Assembly (NCBI GenBank): GCA_900551265.1
Contig: URVL01000001.1
Location: forward strand, 1 to 51,311
Source of the DNA: an uncultured Eubacteriales bacterium
GTDB taxonomy: Bacteria; Bacillota; Clostridia; Oscillospirales; QAMX01
DNA length: 51,311 nt
Reading direction: 5' to 3'
Part shown: positions 1 to 9,044 of the stretch, piece after piece
Layout: each line of letters begins with the position of its first letter
How positions within the stretch are numbered: the first letter of the stretch is position 1
Made by a program: the position numbers and the translations under genes
Notes under the pieces: model-generated
Told to the model about the DNA's origin: nothing
Database searches by the model: none
Seen by the model: the letters and a program-made list of their open reading frames with translations, nothing else

Positions 1-554
1 TTCACCGCACACACCAGAAAAGTTTCGTGGTATAAGCTTCCAAGCTGCGACAAAGTTTTGTTTGCAAGAGGACTATCCTTATTAATACGGAGTTCTACCA
101 GCTCCACGCGTCCGCGCGCAAAAAGATCAATATTGAGCGCAGACGGAAGCCGGAGATTCCGGGCAATTTCCCTTGCCGCTTCGCGCTCGGGATTGACAAC
201 CATGGAAAGGCCCAACTCCTCGCGCATCATATGAAGTTGCTTGGCGTACTCCGGGTTACGGACACGTGCAATTGTATTTTTGGCGCCCAGCTTTTTAGAC
301 ACAATACAGCAGAGAATATTCAGTTCATCTGAAGAGGTGGCCGCAATTACCAAATCCGACTTTGCCGCGCCCGCCTCCATCTGCACATCGTAGCTTGCGC
401 CATTCCCCTGAATTCCAATCACGTCGTGCACATCCACGGAATGGCTGAGCGCAGAACTTCGGTGGTCAATTACCGTAACGTCGTGTCCCTCCGAGGACAG
501 GTGCTCTGTCAGGGTTGATCCAAGCTTTCCATCTCCGATGATGATGATTTTCAT
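1..554 (-). CDS. trkA: TrkA-type K+ uptake regulatory protein, N-terminal part (runs off window)
   Basis: The start is the ATG at 552-554 on the minus strand and the gene leaves the window at base 1, so about 184 residues are visible. The first residues, MKIIIIGDGKLGSTLTEHL, form a Rossmann nucleotide-binding loop (GDGKLG). They are followed by an acidic strand end (TVIDH) and the GNGAS segment typical of RCK/TrkA_N domains. The TrkA_N domain covers about residues 1-125, and the visible tail begins an RCK_C (TrkA_C) domain (VELVELRINKDSP). Such proteins bind NAD(H) on the cytoplasmic face and gate a TrkH/KtrB potassium channel. The channel partner is not visible and may lie to the left. A good promoter lies just upstream. 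Confidence 0.85.
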   Translation of the reverse strand, partial: MKIIIIGDGKLGSTLTEHLSSEGHDVTVIDHRSSALSHSVDVHDVIGIQGNGASYDVQMEAGAAKSDLVIAATSSDELNILCCIVSKKLGAKNTIARVRNPEYAKQLHMMREELGLSMVVNPEREAAREIARNLRLPSALNIDLFARGRVELVELRINKDSPLANKTLSQLGSLYHETFLVCAV

Positions 555-620
555 AGTACATCTCCAAGCTTATATGGTTGCCTGGTATTTCACCATTTGC
601 AACTGAATTTCTCGACTTTC

Positions 621-648
621 ATTATAACATATCATTTTCCAAAAGCAA
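621..648 (-). promoter_or_regulatory. Predicted sigma-A promoter of the trkA-like gene
   Basis: On the minus strand, TTGCTT (643-648) is followed after 16 bp by TATAAT (621-626), about 65 bp upstream of the trkA start. Confidence 0.6.
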
Positions 649-728
649 TCACACCATACGGTCCGCAGGTACTATTTCGGACCGAAAGGTCATAACATAT
701 AACAGTCATTACAAGGAGGAAATGTCCT

Positions 729-1742
729 ATGGCGCAGGTTTATGGACACAAAACATTGGAAAAAACCTCACAGCCGCTTCTGGGCAGTCAGATGTTTCGT
801 CTTCTGTTGTGTGTATTTATTTTCACAGTCGCAGCCGTCTGTAAAAACATTCTTCCGGATGGCTACCGGGAAGCAATTGTTATGGGGCTTGATTCCGGAC
901 TGACTTTCCGTGACGTACTGGAGGTTTTTGGAGAATCTGCCAGCTCTCAAGAGGCTTTTTCGCGGCTATGGAGCGACGGTGTTTTGAAAGTATTTGGCCT
1001 TTCAAACACAGAGCAGGAGGTCTCAGGAGATATCTCTGACGAGGCTTCTTTAGAAAATCAAGACACAGAACAGGAATCTGCCGTCAGTGCAAGTCTTGAC
1101 ATGTCGCAGGAATTGACAATTCCCGTCACCATGCGCAGCGCAGTCAGCTTTGACATCGGCGACCTGCCCGCCTATACGACGATTCCCGAATCGGCCGATA
1201 TTCTGGCCGATTCAGAGGAACTGCCTGAAACGGAGCCCATACAGGATCCGCAAAGTGTACCCGTCATCTCCGAAGCATACCAGGTCCCGGATGAGGATGC
1301 CGGTCTTCCCATACCCGAGGTCGTAAGCACCGAGGCTACGTCCATTTTTTTTGATTATGTCACACCGGTTTATGGTACGCTGACTTCCGACTTCGGTTAC
1401 CGCGAACACCCCATAGACGGCGAATACAAATTCCACTACGGCGTCGATATTGCAGTTCCGATGCGCACGGAAGTCGCCTGCTTCACCGGCGGAGAGGTGA
1501 TCTTCACAGGCTATGGCGAGATTAACGGCTACTATATCAAGGTGCAGCATGAAGATGGATTCGTTACGCTCTATGCCCATCTGGACGAAATCCTGGTGGC
1601 GACAGGCGATCAGGTGGCAAAAGGCGAAATCATTGCCATGTCCGGAGAGACCGGAGAGGTCTCCGGCCCACATTTACATTTTCAGATCTACCACAACGAC
1701 AAACTTGTTGATCCCGAACCGTTTTTGGAATTCGCAGCTTAA
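729..1742 (+). CDS. Membrane-anchored M23 (LytM) endopeptidase, SpoIIQ/SpoIVFA-like
   Basis: A protein of 337 residues. The ATG at 729 follows AAGGAGGAAATG with good spacing. A hydrophobic segment at about residues 22-38 should anchor it in the membrane. A low-complexity acidic linker (about 95-210) leads to a C-terminal M23 domain (about 215-335). Zinc ligands are visible as H236-x3-D240 (HYGVD) and HLH at 315-317, so the peptidase looks catalytically complete. The architecture (one N-terminal TM, linker, LytM domain) matches the forespore proteins SpoIIQ and SpoIVFA. Several sporulation genes occur in this window, but the immediate neighbours do not decide between those roles and a general cell-wall hydrolase. 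It is monocistronic, ending in a strong hairpin. Confidence 0.75.
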   Translation: MAQVYGHKTLEKTSQPLLGSQMFRLLLCVFIFTVAAVCKNILPDGYREAIVMGLDSGLTFRDVLEVFGESASSQEAFSRLWSDGVLKVFGLSNTEQEVSGDISDEASLENQDTEQESAVSASLDMSQELTIPVTMRSAVSFDIGDLPAYTTIPESADILADSEELPETEPIQDPQSVPVISEAYQVPDEDAGLPIPEVVSTEATSIFFDYVTPVYGTLTSDFGYREHPIDGEYKFHYGVDIAVPMRTEVACFTGGEVIFTGYGEINGYYIKVQHEDGFVTLYAHLDEILVATGDQVAKGEIIAMSGETGEVSGPHLHFQIYHNDKLVDPEPFLEFAA

Positions 1743-1790
1743 TATGGATGGGGAACGCAATGATTACAGCGTTCCCCATCCATATTTCAT
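1742..1790. terminator. Bidirectional rho-independent terminator
   Basis: A perfect 17-bp stem (1742-1758 with 1769-1785) and 10-nt loop sit between the convergent M23 and larA genes. The right side is followed by TTTC. Confidence 0.75.
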
Positions 1791-1795
1791 GTTTT

Positions 1796-3076
1796 TCAGG
1801 CCATTGGACTTTTCACAATCACAGAAACACCATCCGGAATAACCGTAATCGTTGCCCCCGGATTTCCGAGCCGTTCCTCGGCAAGCCGCAGTGCTTCCTC
1901 AAGGGTATGCGCAGGCGTCATATGCAGCGCGCGGACCATCTCATCCGGCGCATCAGACACAAAAATAACCGATGCTTTTTGCAGCACACGAATAAAAATC
2001 TGCGTCTGCCACTGATCCGGCTCCGTTTCGTCCCGGCTACGACTTAAAAACATCTTGCGTGTTTTTTCGATGTCGGGTTCCTCAGCCATTTGGCGGTAAA
2101 AATGTTCGCCGCCGTGTCCGTCCTCGGAACGCGACAACATGACGATCACCCCGCCGTCCTTCACCGTCGCTTCCGCGGCGGTCATACCCTTGACCGCCTG
2201 ATAGATGTTCTGGTCGAGCGGGTATCCACCATTTGTGGTAACCACAATGTCCGCAGGTTTGGCCTCCACACCGCACAGGTCGGATAAAAACTTGCATCCG
2301 GCCTCATGCGCTTTTTCCATATCGCCCGCGACGACATACACGGCCTCTTTCTTTTCATTTATGACTGCGTTTACAACAAACGCCAGACGGGCGGCCCGGG
2401 CGGCCCACACCATATCGGCATGAATTGGGTTGCCTTCTAAAATACCTGTACGGGCAGCAGGAGAAGCAATAAACGCAGAACAGTGATTTGCCAATACCGT
2501 CTTCCGGTTTGCGACACCGGGCAAAATGCTCTTTCGCGAACCGGAATATCCTGCGAAAAAGTGCGGTTCAATAAATCCCTCTGCCACAACGAGGTCCGCA
2601 TCCATGACCAGACGATTTATAATGCAGGCGCCGCCACTGGGCAATGTTCCAATGTTTACAAATTCCGCCTCATCACAATCATGCACAACAATCTTCTCAC
2701 GCGCTACGATCTCATCTCCAAATTTTTCGCAAAGCTCATCCCGTGTCGTTGCGCGATGACAACCGGTGGCTATCAAAATCGTAATGTCTGCGTCCGGACT
2801 CCCACGGCGCAGCTCCCGCAGAACTGGCGGGATGATTGCACGGCTTGGAACAGGACGGGTATGGTCGCTGGCAAGCAGAAGGATCTGTTTTTTCCCACGC
2901 GCCAACTCGTAAAGATGAGAGGTACCGACAGGGTTTTCCAGTGCGCGCTCCACCAGCGTATTCTGATCTGCCTCGGGCTTATACCGGTGCAGTCCCGACG
3001 TCAATACGCCTTGCAAACGGTCGTCTGGAATATTTAAAGAAAGAAAGTCTCTTCCATATGGAAGTTGTAAATTCAT
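1796..3076 (-). CDS. larA: Nickel-dependent lactate racemase family protein (LarA/DUF2088)
   Basis: A protein of 426 residues, starting at the ATG at 3074-3076, which has GAGGTGA seven bases upstream; the open frame extends further but without a ribosome site. LarA interconverts D- and L-lactate (or related 2-hydroxyacids) using a nickel-pincer nucleotide. The DHTRP motif is at about 71-75. His107 (TGCHR), His172 (EPHFFAGYSGSRK), Lys182 and His198 keep the spacing of the catalytic and cofactor residues known in Lactobacillus LarA (H108, H174, K184, H200). The cofactor-making larB, larC and larE genes are not in this window, so they must lie elsewhere if the protein is active. Substrate could be lactate or another hydroxyacid. 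It is convergent with the M23 gene. Confidence 0.88.
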   Translation of the reverse strand: MNLQLPYGRDFLSLNIPDDRLQGVLTSGLHRYKPEADQNTLVERALENPVGTSHLYELARGKKQILLLASDHTRPVPSRAIIPPVLRELRRGSPDADITILIATGCHRATTRDELCEKFGDEIVAREKIVVHDCDEAEFVNIGTLPSGGACIINRLVMDADLVVAEGFIEPHFFAGYSGSRKSILPGVANRKTVLANHCSAFIASPAARTGILEGNPIHADMVWAARAARLAFVVNAVINEKKEAVYVVAGDMEKAHEAGCKFLSDLCGVEAKPADIVVTTNGGYPLDQNIYQAVKGMTAAEATVKDGGVIVMLSRSEDGHGGEHFYRQMAEEPDIEKTRKMFLSRSRDETEPDQWQTQIFIRVLQKASVIFVSDAPDEMVRALHMTPAHTLEEALRLAEERLGNPGATITVIPDGVSVIVKSPMA

Positions 3077-3151
3077 GATACTCACCTCAAAAGTTAATGA
3101 ATCAGCACCTAAACGCAATACACGGCCAATAAAATCCTTAAAATTCGCCCG

Positions 3152-3652
3152 TTACACAAGTTTCTTTTCTCTTTTATTACCTTGATAACAGCCTTCCACA
3201 CACTGTCCAACCAGGACAAAACCCTGACGTTCATAATAACTGTTGAGCCGGCCATTATCTGCAGCGCAATCTAACCTAATACATTGCTTTCCATTTTTAA
3301 GCGCCATTTTTGCTACTTCTTTCAGGATTATTCTACCGGCACCCTTTTCCTCTATATCGGTTACAAAATTGTGAATATAATAGGACGGTATCCCTGCGTC
3401 GTTCAGCCATCGCCGGTCATGTTCCAAAATAACCGCCGCACCTGCAATCTTACGGTTATCTCCGCGCCTTAGCACATACAGTCGCCCTTGCCGGAGCTGT
3501 GTCTGATAATACGTTTCCGGATACGCATCCCAATAATTCGTCACATTCCACTGACGGATACCACTCTGGTCCATCCATCTGATTCTATTGCGAATCAGAC
3601 GATAAATATCCTCCAGTGAGGTATTGTCAGCCGGCTCAAATTGATAATTCAT
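3152..3652 (-). CDS. GNAT family N-acetyltransferase
   Basis: A protein of 166 residues, taken from the ATG at 3650-3652 (MNYQFEPADN), which has AGAGGA five bases upstream; a GTG five codons earlier is possible but lacks a site. The GNAT fold is visible: a central beta-strand region (KIAGAAVILEHD), the acetyl-CoA pyrophosphate loop region (VTDIEEKGAGRIILKEV), and a late strand with YYERQGF, typical of motif B. The substrate cannot be read from sequence. It sits between larA and copA on the same strand, separated from copA by a terminator. Confidence 0.75.
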   Translation of the reverse strand: MNYQFEPADNTSLEDIYRLIRNRIRWMDQSGIRQWNVTNYWDAYPETYYQTQLRQGRLYVLRRGDNRKIAGAAVILEHDRRWLNDAGIPSYYIHNFVTDIEEKGAGRIILKEVAKMALKNGKQCIRLDCAADNGRLNSYYERQGFVLVGQCVEGCYQGNKREKKLV

Positions 3653-3758
3653 TACGTTCCTCTTCACTTAATTTGACTTATATATTTTAACACAGCGTTC
3701 TCCCAAGGGCAATATGGCGCAAAAAAATGTATTCCATCTATAGCCATACAAAAAGAAA

Positions 3759-3794
3759 GGAGGCGAAAGACAGATCCGTCTTCGCCCCCTTTTG
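3759..3794. terminator. Rho-independent terminator downstream of copA
   Basis: GGCGAAAGAC (3762-3771) pairs with GTCTTCGCC (3778-3786) with one bulge. T-runs occur on both sides, so it can work in both directions. It closes the copA transcript. Confidence 0.65.
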
Positions 3795-3880
3795 ATTTAC
3801 TTCTGCAATAGGCTCACAAAGTCCGCCGCCGTCCAAAGGCCCTCTGGTAAAATACGGTCAGGCAAAAAGCTGGAATGCGT

Positions 3881-6151
3881 TTACCTGTGCCTTGGCAGGT
3901 CAATTGCCTTTGGCTTGTACCAACGCAAACGCAAGGCGTTCGAAACCACGCAAATAGAACTGAGCGCCATGGCCGCACCTGCCCAAACAGGATTCAGCAG
4001 GCCGCCGCCGAACGCATAAAATACGCCCGCCGCGGCCGGGATGCACACCGTGTTATACGCAAATGCCCAGAAAAGATTTTCCCGAATATTCCGCATGGAA
4101 GCTCTGCTGAGCTGCACCGCATCGTAAACCTGGCCAAGTTCTCCGCGCATAAGCACAACATCTGCCGCATCTACAGCGATATCCGCCGCACGGCCATGTC
4201 CCTCTCCGGAAACCGCTATGCCGATGTCCGCCTCTGTCAATGCCGGAGCGTCGTTGATACCATCGCCCACCATGGCAGTTGGGTTTTTCCGGCGCAATGC
4301 AGCGACGGTCTCGGCCTTTTTCCCCGGCAAGACACCCGCAATTACACGCGACTCCGGGATACCACACTTCCCGGCCGCAGCACGTGCGGACATCATATTA
4401 TCGCCGGTCAACATATACGACTGCACACCCATTTCCGAAAGGCGCTGTATGAGCATCCGGCTTTCCGGACGCAATTCGTCTGCCGCCGCAAACAGTGCAA
4501 ACAGCTTGCCGTCACATGCGGCGTATACGACGGTCTTTCCCTCTTCGTAAAGGCGTTTTTCATCCGTTGACGCAGCAGAAATATCTATACCACGTTCTTC
4601 CATCAGCGTTTGGGTACCAGCCAGCAGAAGTCTGCCGTCCACTTTTGCCTCCACGCCGCGTCCGGGTAATGCCGTAAACTCCGTAACCTCATGCGTTGCA
4701 GCGCCAGAGGCGGCATCGCAGATGGCACGTCCCACGGGATGCTCAGAGCGCGTTTCCGCGGCTGCACACAGGGCCAGCGCCTCGTCACGGTCAACGCCGT
4801 ACGCCACCACGTCCGTAAGTGTAGGCTTACCTAGTGTCAACGTACCGGTCTTGTCAAACACAATCGTTTTAATACCCGCCAGGCGTTCGAGCGCCTCCCC
4901 GCTTTTAAAGAGCACGCCAAGTGAAGCACTGCGTCCCGTACCCGTCATGACGGACGCAGGCGTTGCAAGCCCCAATGCACAGGGACAGGCGACGACCAGT
5001 ACGCCGATGGCAACATTGATACAAAAGTCGACGCTCTGCCCCGCAATCGCCCACACGACCGCTGCCAGCACAGCCAGGCACATGACAACAGGGACAAAAA
5101 TCCCCGCCACCTTATCCGCAAGGCGTGCAACCGGCGCCTGCCGGCTTTGCGCATCCTCTACCAACTTGATAATACGAGACAACACGCTTTCCCCGGCTTC
5201 TGCGGTCACGCGTGCGCGAATGGAGCCATCCAGGTTCTGGCTACCGCCGATTATCTCACTGCCCTCGCCTTTTTCCACGGGCATACTCTCACCCGTCAGC
5301 ATGGATTCGTCAATGCCCGTGCGTCCTTCCAGAACCAAGGCGTCCGCCGGTACAGCCTCACCGGGACGGATGATGATCTCGTCACCCGCTACAAGCCGCG
5401 AGGCATCTACATCAAAAATTTCACCGTTTCGTACCACATGCGCAATGTTTGGACGCAGCGCCTCCAAAGCACGCAATGCGTCCCCGGTACGCCGCTTGGC
5501 CCGCTCCTCAAGATAACGTCCCACCATGACAAGCGTGACGACAACTGCCGCAGATTCGCAGTAGAGCCGGTGCATATACTCATGGTTTCCCATAGCGATC
5601 ATAACCGCTGCATAAATACTCTCCAGCATCGCGGCCGTAGCGCCAATGGCAACCAGTGTGTCCATATTCGGGCTGCCTGAAAACAGCGAACGGTAGCCAC
5701 GAATAAAGAATCCACGCCCACACCAAAGCACAATACACGCCAGTACAAGCTGAATCAATGCATTTATGATTGGGTACGTGTTGAAAATCGCAGGTACCGG
5801 CGGGGTGATCGCCGGAATCATGTGGTTAATATTCAAATAAAATACCGGGACGGCGCACACCACCGCAACCATCAGACGGCGGAAGGAATCTTTGCGTTCT
5901 TTTTCCTCTTCTTCAGCAACAGCGTGTTCGTCTTCCTGCTCCGGTTCCCGCACGCCATATCCGGCCTTTTCGATCGCGCTTTGGATCCCGTCGAAATCCA
6001 GTTGCTTTTCATCATATCCCAGCGTCATTTTGCCTGTCAGCAGATTGACCTCGCAATGTGCGACGCCGTCAAGTTTGTCCATCGTCCTTTTGACCCGCGC
6101 AGAACATGCCGCACAGGTCATTCCCGTCACGTCGTAAATATGTTCTACCAT
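3881..6151 (-). CDS. copA: Cu(+)-exporting P1B-type ATPase
   Basis: A protein of 756 residues. The start at 6151 has GGGGAG five bases upstream. There is one N-terminal heavy-metal-binding domain (residues 1-70) with the MTCAAC site (C13, C16), then an acidic linker and eight predicted membrane segments. Key motifs: TGES at 286-289 (actuator), CPC at 389-391 in the sixth TM, DKTGT with phosphorylated D433, the SEHP motif (His471) and GDGINDAP. The late membrane segments carry YN and MALSS, the signature of Cu(I) rather than Zn/Cd specificity. It exports cytosolic copper. No copZ or csoR gene is adjacent, so copper sensing is not visible here. The stop codon is followed in frame by 27 more sense codons (see findings). 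Confidence 0.95.
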   Translation of the reverse strand: MVEHIYDVTGMTCAACSARVKRTMDKLDGVAHCEVNLLTGKMTLGYDEKQLDFDGIQSAIEKAGYGVREPEQEDEHAVAEEEEKERKDSFRRLMVAVVCAVPVFYLNINHMIPAITPPVPAIFNTYPIINALIQLVLACIVLWCGRGFFIRGYRSLFSGSPNMDTLVAIGATAAMLESIYAAVMIAMGNHEYMHRLYCESAAVVVTLVMVGRYLEERAKRRTGDALRALEALRPNIAHVVRNGEIFDVDASRLVAGDEIIIRPGEAVPADALVLEGRTGIDESMLTGESMPVEKGEGSEIIGGSQNLDGSIRARVTAEAGESVLSRIIKLVEDAQSRQAPVARLADKVAGIFVPVVMCLAVLAAVVWAIAGQSVDFCINVAIGVLVVACPCALGLATPASVMTGTGRSASLGVLFKSGEALERLAGIKTIVFDKTGTLTLGKPTLTDVVAYGVDRDEALALCAAAETRSEHPVGRAICDAASGAATHEVTEFTALPGRGVEAKVDGRLLLAGTQTLMEERGIDISAASTDEKRLYEEGKTVVYAACDGKLFALFAAADELRPESRMLIQRLSEMGVQSYMLTGDNMMSARAAAGKCGIPESRVIAGVLPGKKAETVAALRRKNPTAMVGDGINDAPALTEADIGIAVSGEGHGRAADIAVDAADVVLMRGELGQVYDAVQLSRASMRNIRENLFWAFAYNTVCIPAAAGVFYAFGGGLLNPVWAGAAMALSSICVVSNALRLRWYKPKAIDLPRHR

Positions 6152-6247
6152 TGCAACTCCCCATTTTCCGTAAAATGCATCCGTCTTGCCCGTATCTACG
6201 CAACGCCCTATACGCGCATATCGGGCGAGTTTCTGACTTATGTCTAT

Positions 6248-6276
6248 ATTATAACAGAGCAGTTAGTCTAAGGCAA
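6248..6276 (-). promoter_or_regulatory. Predicted promoter of copA
   Basis: On the minus strand TTGCCT (6271-6276), a 17-bp spacer and TATAAT (6248-6253) lie about 97 bp before the copA start. No clear CsoR or CueR dyad was recognised. Confidence 0.6.
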
Positions 6277-6301
6277 CATGCAGATTACATGATTCTATAT
6301 G

Positions 6302-7303
6302 TTATTTCAGGGTTTCGATCAGCGCTTTGGTGAATAATTCCGCGCCGTAAAGAGCCTCTCCGAGCGTATTCCCGGAGGCCCCAACCTCTACAATCAGTGC
6401 TCCCGGTGAAACATGCTGATTAAAACGCGAACTGCGCAAATTGACAGGACGCATCAAACCGGGGTATCGTTCATCAGCCACGCTTTGAATGTCCAGCGCA
6501 AAGGAAAGATTCCGTTCCCAGCCGTCATGCGGCAATCCGCCCTCATCGGTACCGACAACGAGCATCACCTGTGCGGCGCTTTTGTTGTCGATGACGGTAC
6601 TCGCTGCAAAACGGCTGCCGTCCTCATATATGACGGCATCGCGATGAATATCTAAAACGACACTGATAGACGGATACTCCGCCATATAAAGTTCTATGAT
6701 ATCGAGCATACGGTTATAAGAACCGTTATAAGAGGGATAGTCATTGATGGTTTTATCGTGAATGACAGAAATTCCGGCGTCTTGCAGCAGCTGTTCAACG
6801 CGGTTTCCCACTGCGACAACATTGAAATTGGTATCAAGCGTGCGGTCATTGTCGTCTTGCACATAATAGTACTCTTCATCCGGCGCGTATGACTCGCTTG
6901 TATGCGTATGTACAATGAGAACCTGCGGCTCATCCCCACTTTTCAGACTTACGCCGCTGGCCTCTAACGCGTCCAGATCCAGTACAAAGGACGTATCATT
7001 GCGTATTTCCGGCGTATATGTCTCATTTTTTTCATCGTCACGGTTTTGCTGCCCGAAAATATTGGCCGATTCCGATACCGAACCGGTTTTTAAACCCTCC
7101 TCATCCTCTTCCAGGATTGGCGGCGCGCTTTCGGCCACAGTAAACATTACATCTTCCGGGAACAGATAGCCGGTAATGGCGTCATAAGCGCCGCGAACAC
7201 TGCCAAACTTGCCGTAGGCGGCAATCGCGCCTACGGCAAACACGGCCAGGCACAGCTTTACAAAGAAGGACTGTGCACGCCTGCGTTTCATCAAGTTTCT
7301 CAT
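6302..7303 (-). CDS. spoIIP: Stage II sporulation protein P (peptidoglycan amidase)
   Basis: A protein of 333 residues with a GGAGGAGC ribosome site before the ATG at 7303. A TM helix at about residues 12-30 anchors it. The C-terminal SpoIIP amidase domain has VLIVHTHTSESY (zinc His/Glu), VVLDIHRDAV and VEVGASGNTL near the end, as in N-acetylmuramoyl-L-alanine amidase_3-like SpoIIP. In sporulation SpoIIP acts with SpoIID and SpoIIM to thin septal peptidoglycan so that the mother-cell membrane can engulf the forespore. It follows gpr on the same strand, 58 bp downstream. The gpr-spoIIP pairing is classic in Bacilli and Clostridia and supports both calls. Confidence 0.93.
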   Translation of the reverse strand: MRNLMKRRRAQSFFVKLCLAVFAVGAIAAYGKFGSVRGAYDAITGYLFPEDVMFTVAESAPPILEEDEEGLKTGSVSESANIFGQQNRDDEKNETYTPEIRNDTSFVLDLDALEASGVSLKSGDEPQVLIVHTHTSESYAPDEEYYYVQDDNDRTLDTNFNVVAVGNRVEQLLQDAGISVIHDKTINDYPSYNGSYNRMLDIIELYMAEYPSISVVLDIHRDAVIYEDGSRFAASTVIDNKSAAQVMLVVGTDEGGLPHDGWERNLSFALDIQSVADERYPGLMRPVNLRSSRFNQHVSPGALIVEVGASGNTLGEALYGAELFTKALIETLK

Positions 7304-7361
7304 CTGTGCTCCTCCGCAAGGTTGCTGATAGAACTATATGCGCAGGGAGCTCCCTATATGC

Positions 7362-8261
7362 TCAGGAAAGATAAAGGTCAATGTCCTCGATTGTAATTTC
7401 TTCGTGCAAGGCCATATTTAATGCATAGCCGAGCAGCTTCGATACATCCGTTACACGCGCGTCAATATCCTTTGGTGTGACAATCATTCCGCCGGACGCC
7501 GCGCGAAGCTGTTCTTCGTCAATGTTGTCAATTCCGGAATCATGCAACGTATCCAGCGTCAGCGTCAGGGAATCTACAACCGTTGGTACGCCAAGGGCGA
7601 TAACCGGAATGCCAAACGTTTCTTGATTGACAGGCTCACTGTCCCCGCCCAGGCCGGAACCCGGTGCAAGTCCCGTATCTGCAATCTGCACTGTGCGGCA
7701 TACGCGCGCCATACGGCGCGACGCCAGGGCATCTACCACGATCATGGCGGAAGGGTGCATGTGTTCCGCAATGCCGCGTAAAATTTCAACTGTCTCAATG
7801 CCTGTGGATCCCAGGACGCCCGGGCTCACTGCCGCAACCGAGCGAAAGCCGTTAAAGTACTCCGGCATCCGGGCAATCATGTGCCGGGTGACCATTGTGC
7901 TTCGTACCGTCAATGGGCCAACAGCGTCCGGCGTAATACGGTCGTTGCCGATCCCCGCAACAAGCACCGAGGTGCGATTCCCTTTCGGCAGCATGGGACG
8001 CAGTTCCTCTGCCAGCGCACGGCAGGCACGGGGAAAAGCATTCTCCTCCCGTTTGAGAAGCCCGTCCAGTTCCACTGTAATATACGTGCCCTGCGGCTTT
8101 CCAATCAGCTCTGCTCCTGCGTCCGTTGTGATTTCCACTTTTGTGACGGCAAATCCCTCCCGTCTGTACGTCTGTTCATTCACACCGTCCGGTTCGCCGG
8201 CATCCGGCATATTTTCACGATACAGCTCTGTAGACTCCGCCGCCAAATCTGTACGAATCAT
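7362..8261 (-). CDS. gpr: Germination protease (GPR, aspartic peptidase family A25)
   Basis: The start is placed at the ATG at 8259-8261 (MIRTDLAAES), which has GGGAGGTC about eight bases upstream. It matches the conserved IRTDLA start region of GPR; the longer open frame upstream looks non-coding. It encodes 299 residues. GPR is made as a zymogen in the forespore, processes itself and degrades small acid-soluble spore proteins at germination. Visible family blocks: VAGIGNDRITPDAVGPL, SPGVLGSTGIET, VVDALASRR and GSGLGGDSEPVNQETFG. It is shorter than the Bacillus protein (about 370 residues) but similar to clostridial ones. It lies upstream of spoIIP. Confidence 0.93.
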   Translation of the reverse strand: MIRTDLAAESTELYRENMPDAGEPDGVNEQTYRREGFAVTKVEITTDAGAELIGKPQGTYITVELDGLLKREENAFPRACRALAEELRPMLPKGNRTSVLVAGIGNDRITPDAVGPLTVRSTMVTRHMIARMPEYFNGFRSVAAVSPGVLGSTGIETVEILRGIAEHMHPSAMIVVDALASRRMARVCRTVQIADTGLAPGSGLGGDSEPVNQETFGIPVIALGVPTVVDSLTLTLDTLHDSGIDNIDEEQLRAASGGMIVTPKDIDARVTDVSKLLGYALNMALHEEITIEDIDLYLS

Positions 8262-8489
8262 AAAAAAACGACCTCCCATAGTCAAATCGACTCCATGGAA
8301 GGTAGTTTTTGCACAGTCTGCTCCGCCTATACGGATCAGAGGCATATTCTTGCTCATATTCCTGTAATTTTTGATAAACCGCGCTTTTTCCTTACAATTT
8401 TCTTGAATAAAATTGAATAATATTCTTCCTGTCATTTTCATAGAAAAAACAGTTTTGGACTTTTCAGAGGACTTTCACAAGCCAAATTC

Positions 8490-8990
8490 TCAAGACGAGC
8501 GGTATTCCGGCATTTCTACAAACAGCACTCGCTCTCCATCGGCGATACCGCCATACAGCTTATGACAAAATGCCCCTATATCCAAATAATGTTCTATTAC
8601 ATACTTTGCTGTGTAAGGCATTTTCAAAGTTCGTATTTTAGAAATATCAAACCACTGCAAAATGCCCTCATTCGACACAAGTTCAAAGTCCAGAGGTCGT
8701 TGCAATTCCGCAAAAAAATAATAATTTTGTCGGATTTCTCCCTTTATTCTTCTTAATGTGATATAGCGTAACTCGATATTGTGAAAAACATCTCCGGTAA
8801 TTCCCAATTCCTCTTCCAGTTCCCGCATCGCACAGGCTCCGGCATCATGGAGCTCCGACTCTTCAAAATGCCCGCCTGCCGAAGCAACCCACATTTGATC
8901 CGCGACGCGTCCACCCTGCCGATAAAGTAACAGAATCTGATCCTCATATATGATATAAATCGAAGTCATATTTCTCAGTCTGCCATCCAT
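8490..8990 (-). CDS. NUDIX hydrolase
   Basis: A protein of 166 residues; the ATG at 8990 is preceded by GGAGG. The Nudix box begins GGHFEESELHDAGAC and ends RELEEELGI. Compared with the usual G-x5-E-x7-RE spacing it has two extra residues before RE, which I recall from clostridial Nudix subfamilies. The REL-EE-G metal-binding glutamates are intact. Likely hydrolyses an oxidised or otherwise modified nucleoside diphosphate compound; the substrate cannot be read. It lies downstream of the TIGR03936 gene on the same strand, 54 bp away, and could be co-transcribed. Confidence 0.8.
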   Translation of the reverse strand: MDGRLRNMTSIYIIYEDQILLLYRQGGRVADQMWVASAGGHFEESELHDAGACAMRELEEELGITGDVFHNIELRYITLRRIKGEIRQNYYFFAELQRPLDFELVSNEGILQWFDISKIRTLKMPYTAKYVIEHYLDIGAFCHKLYGGIADGERVLFVEMPEYRSS

Positions 8991-9044
8991 ACCCAGCCTC
9001 CTGCCGATTTTGTTCCGCTCTGCCTATACGCGTTCACCAAACAG

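Noticed and set aside
8262..8441. N-terminal 60-residue extension of Gpr
   Set aside because: The family starts at the IRTDLA block; a good ribosome site precedes the internal ATG at 8261, and the extension looks non-coding.
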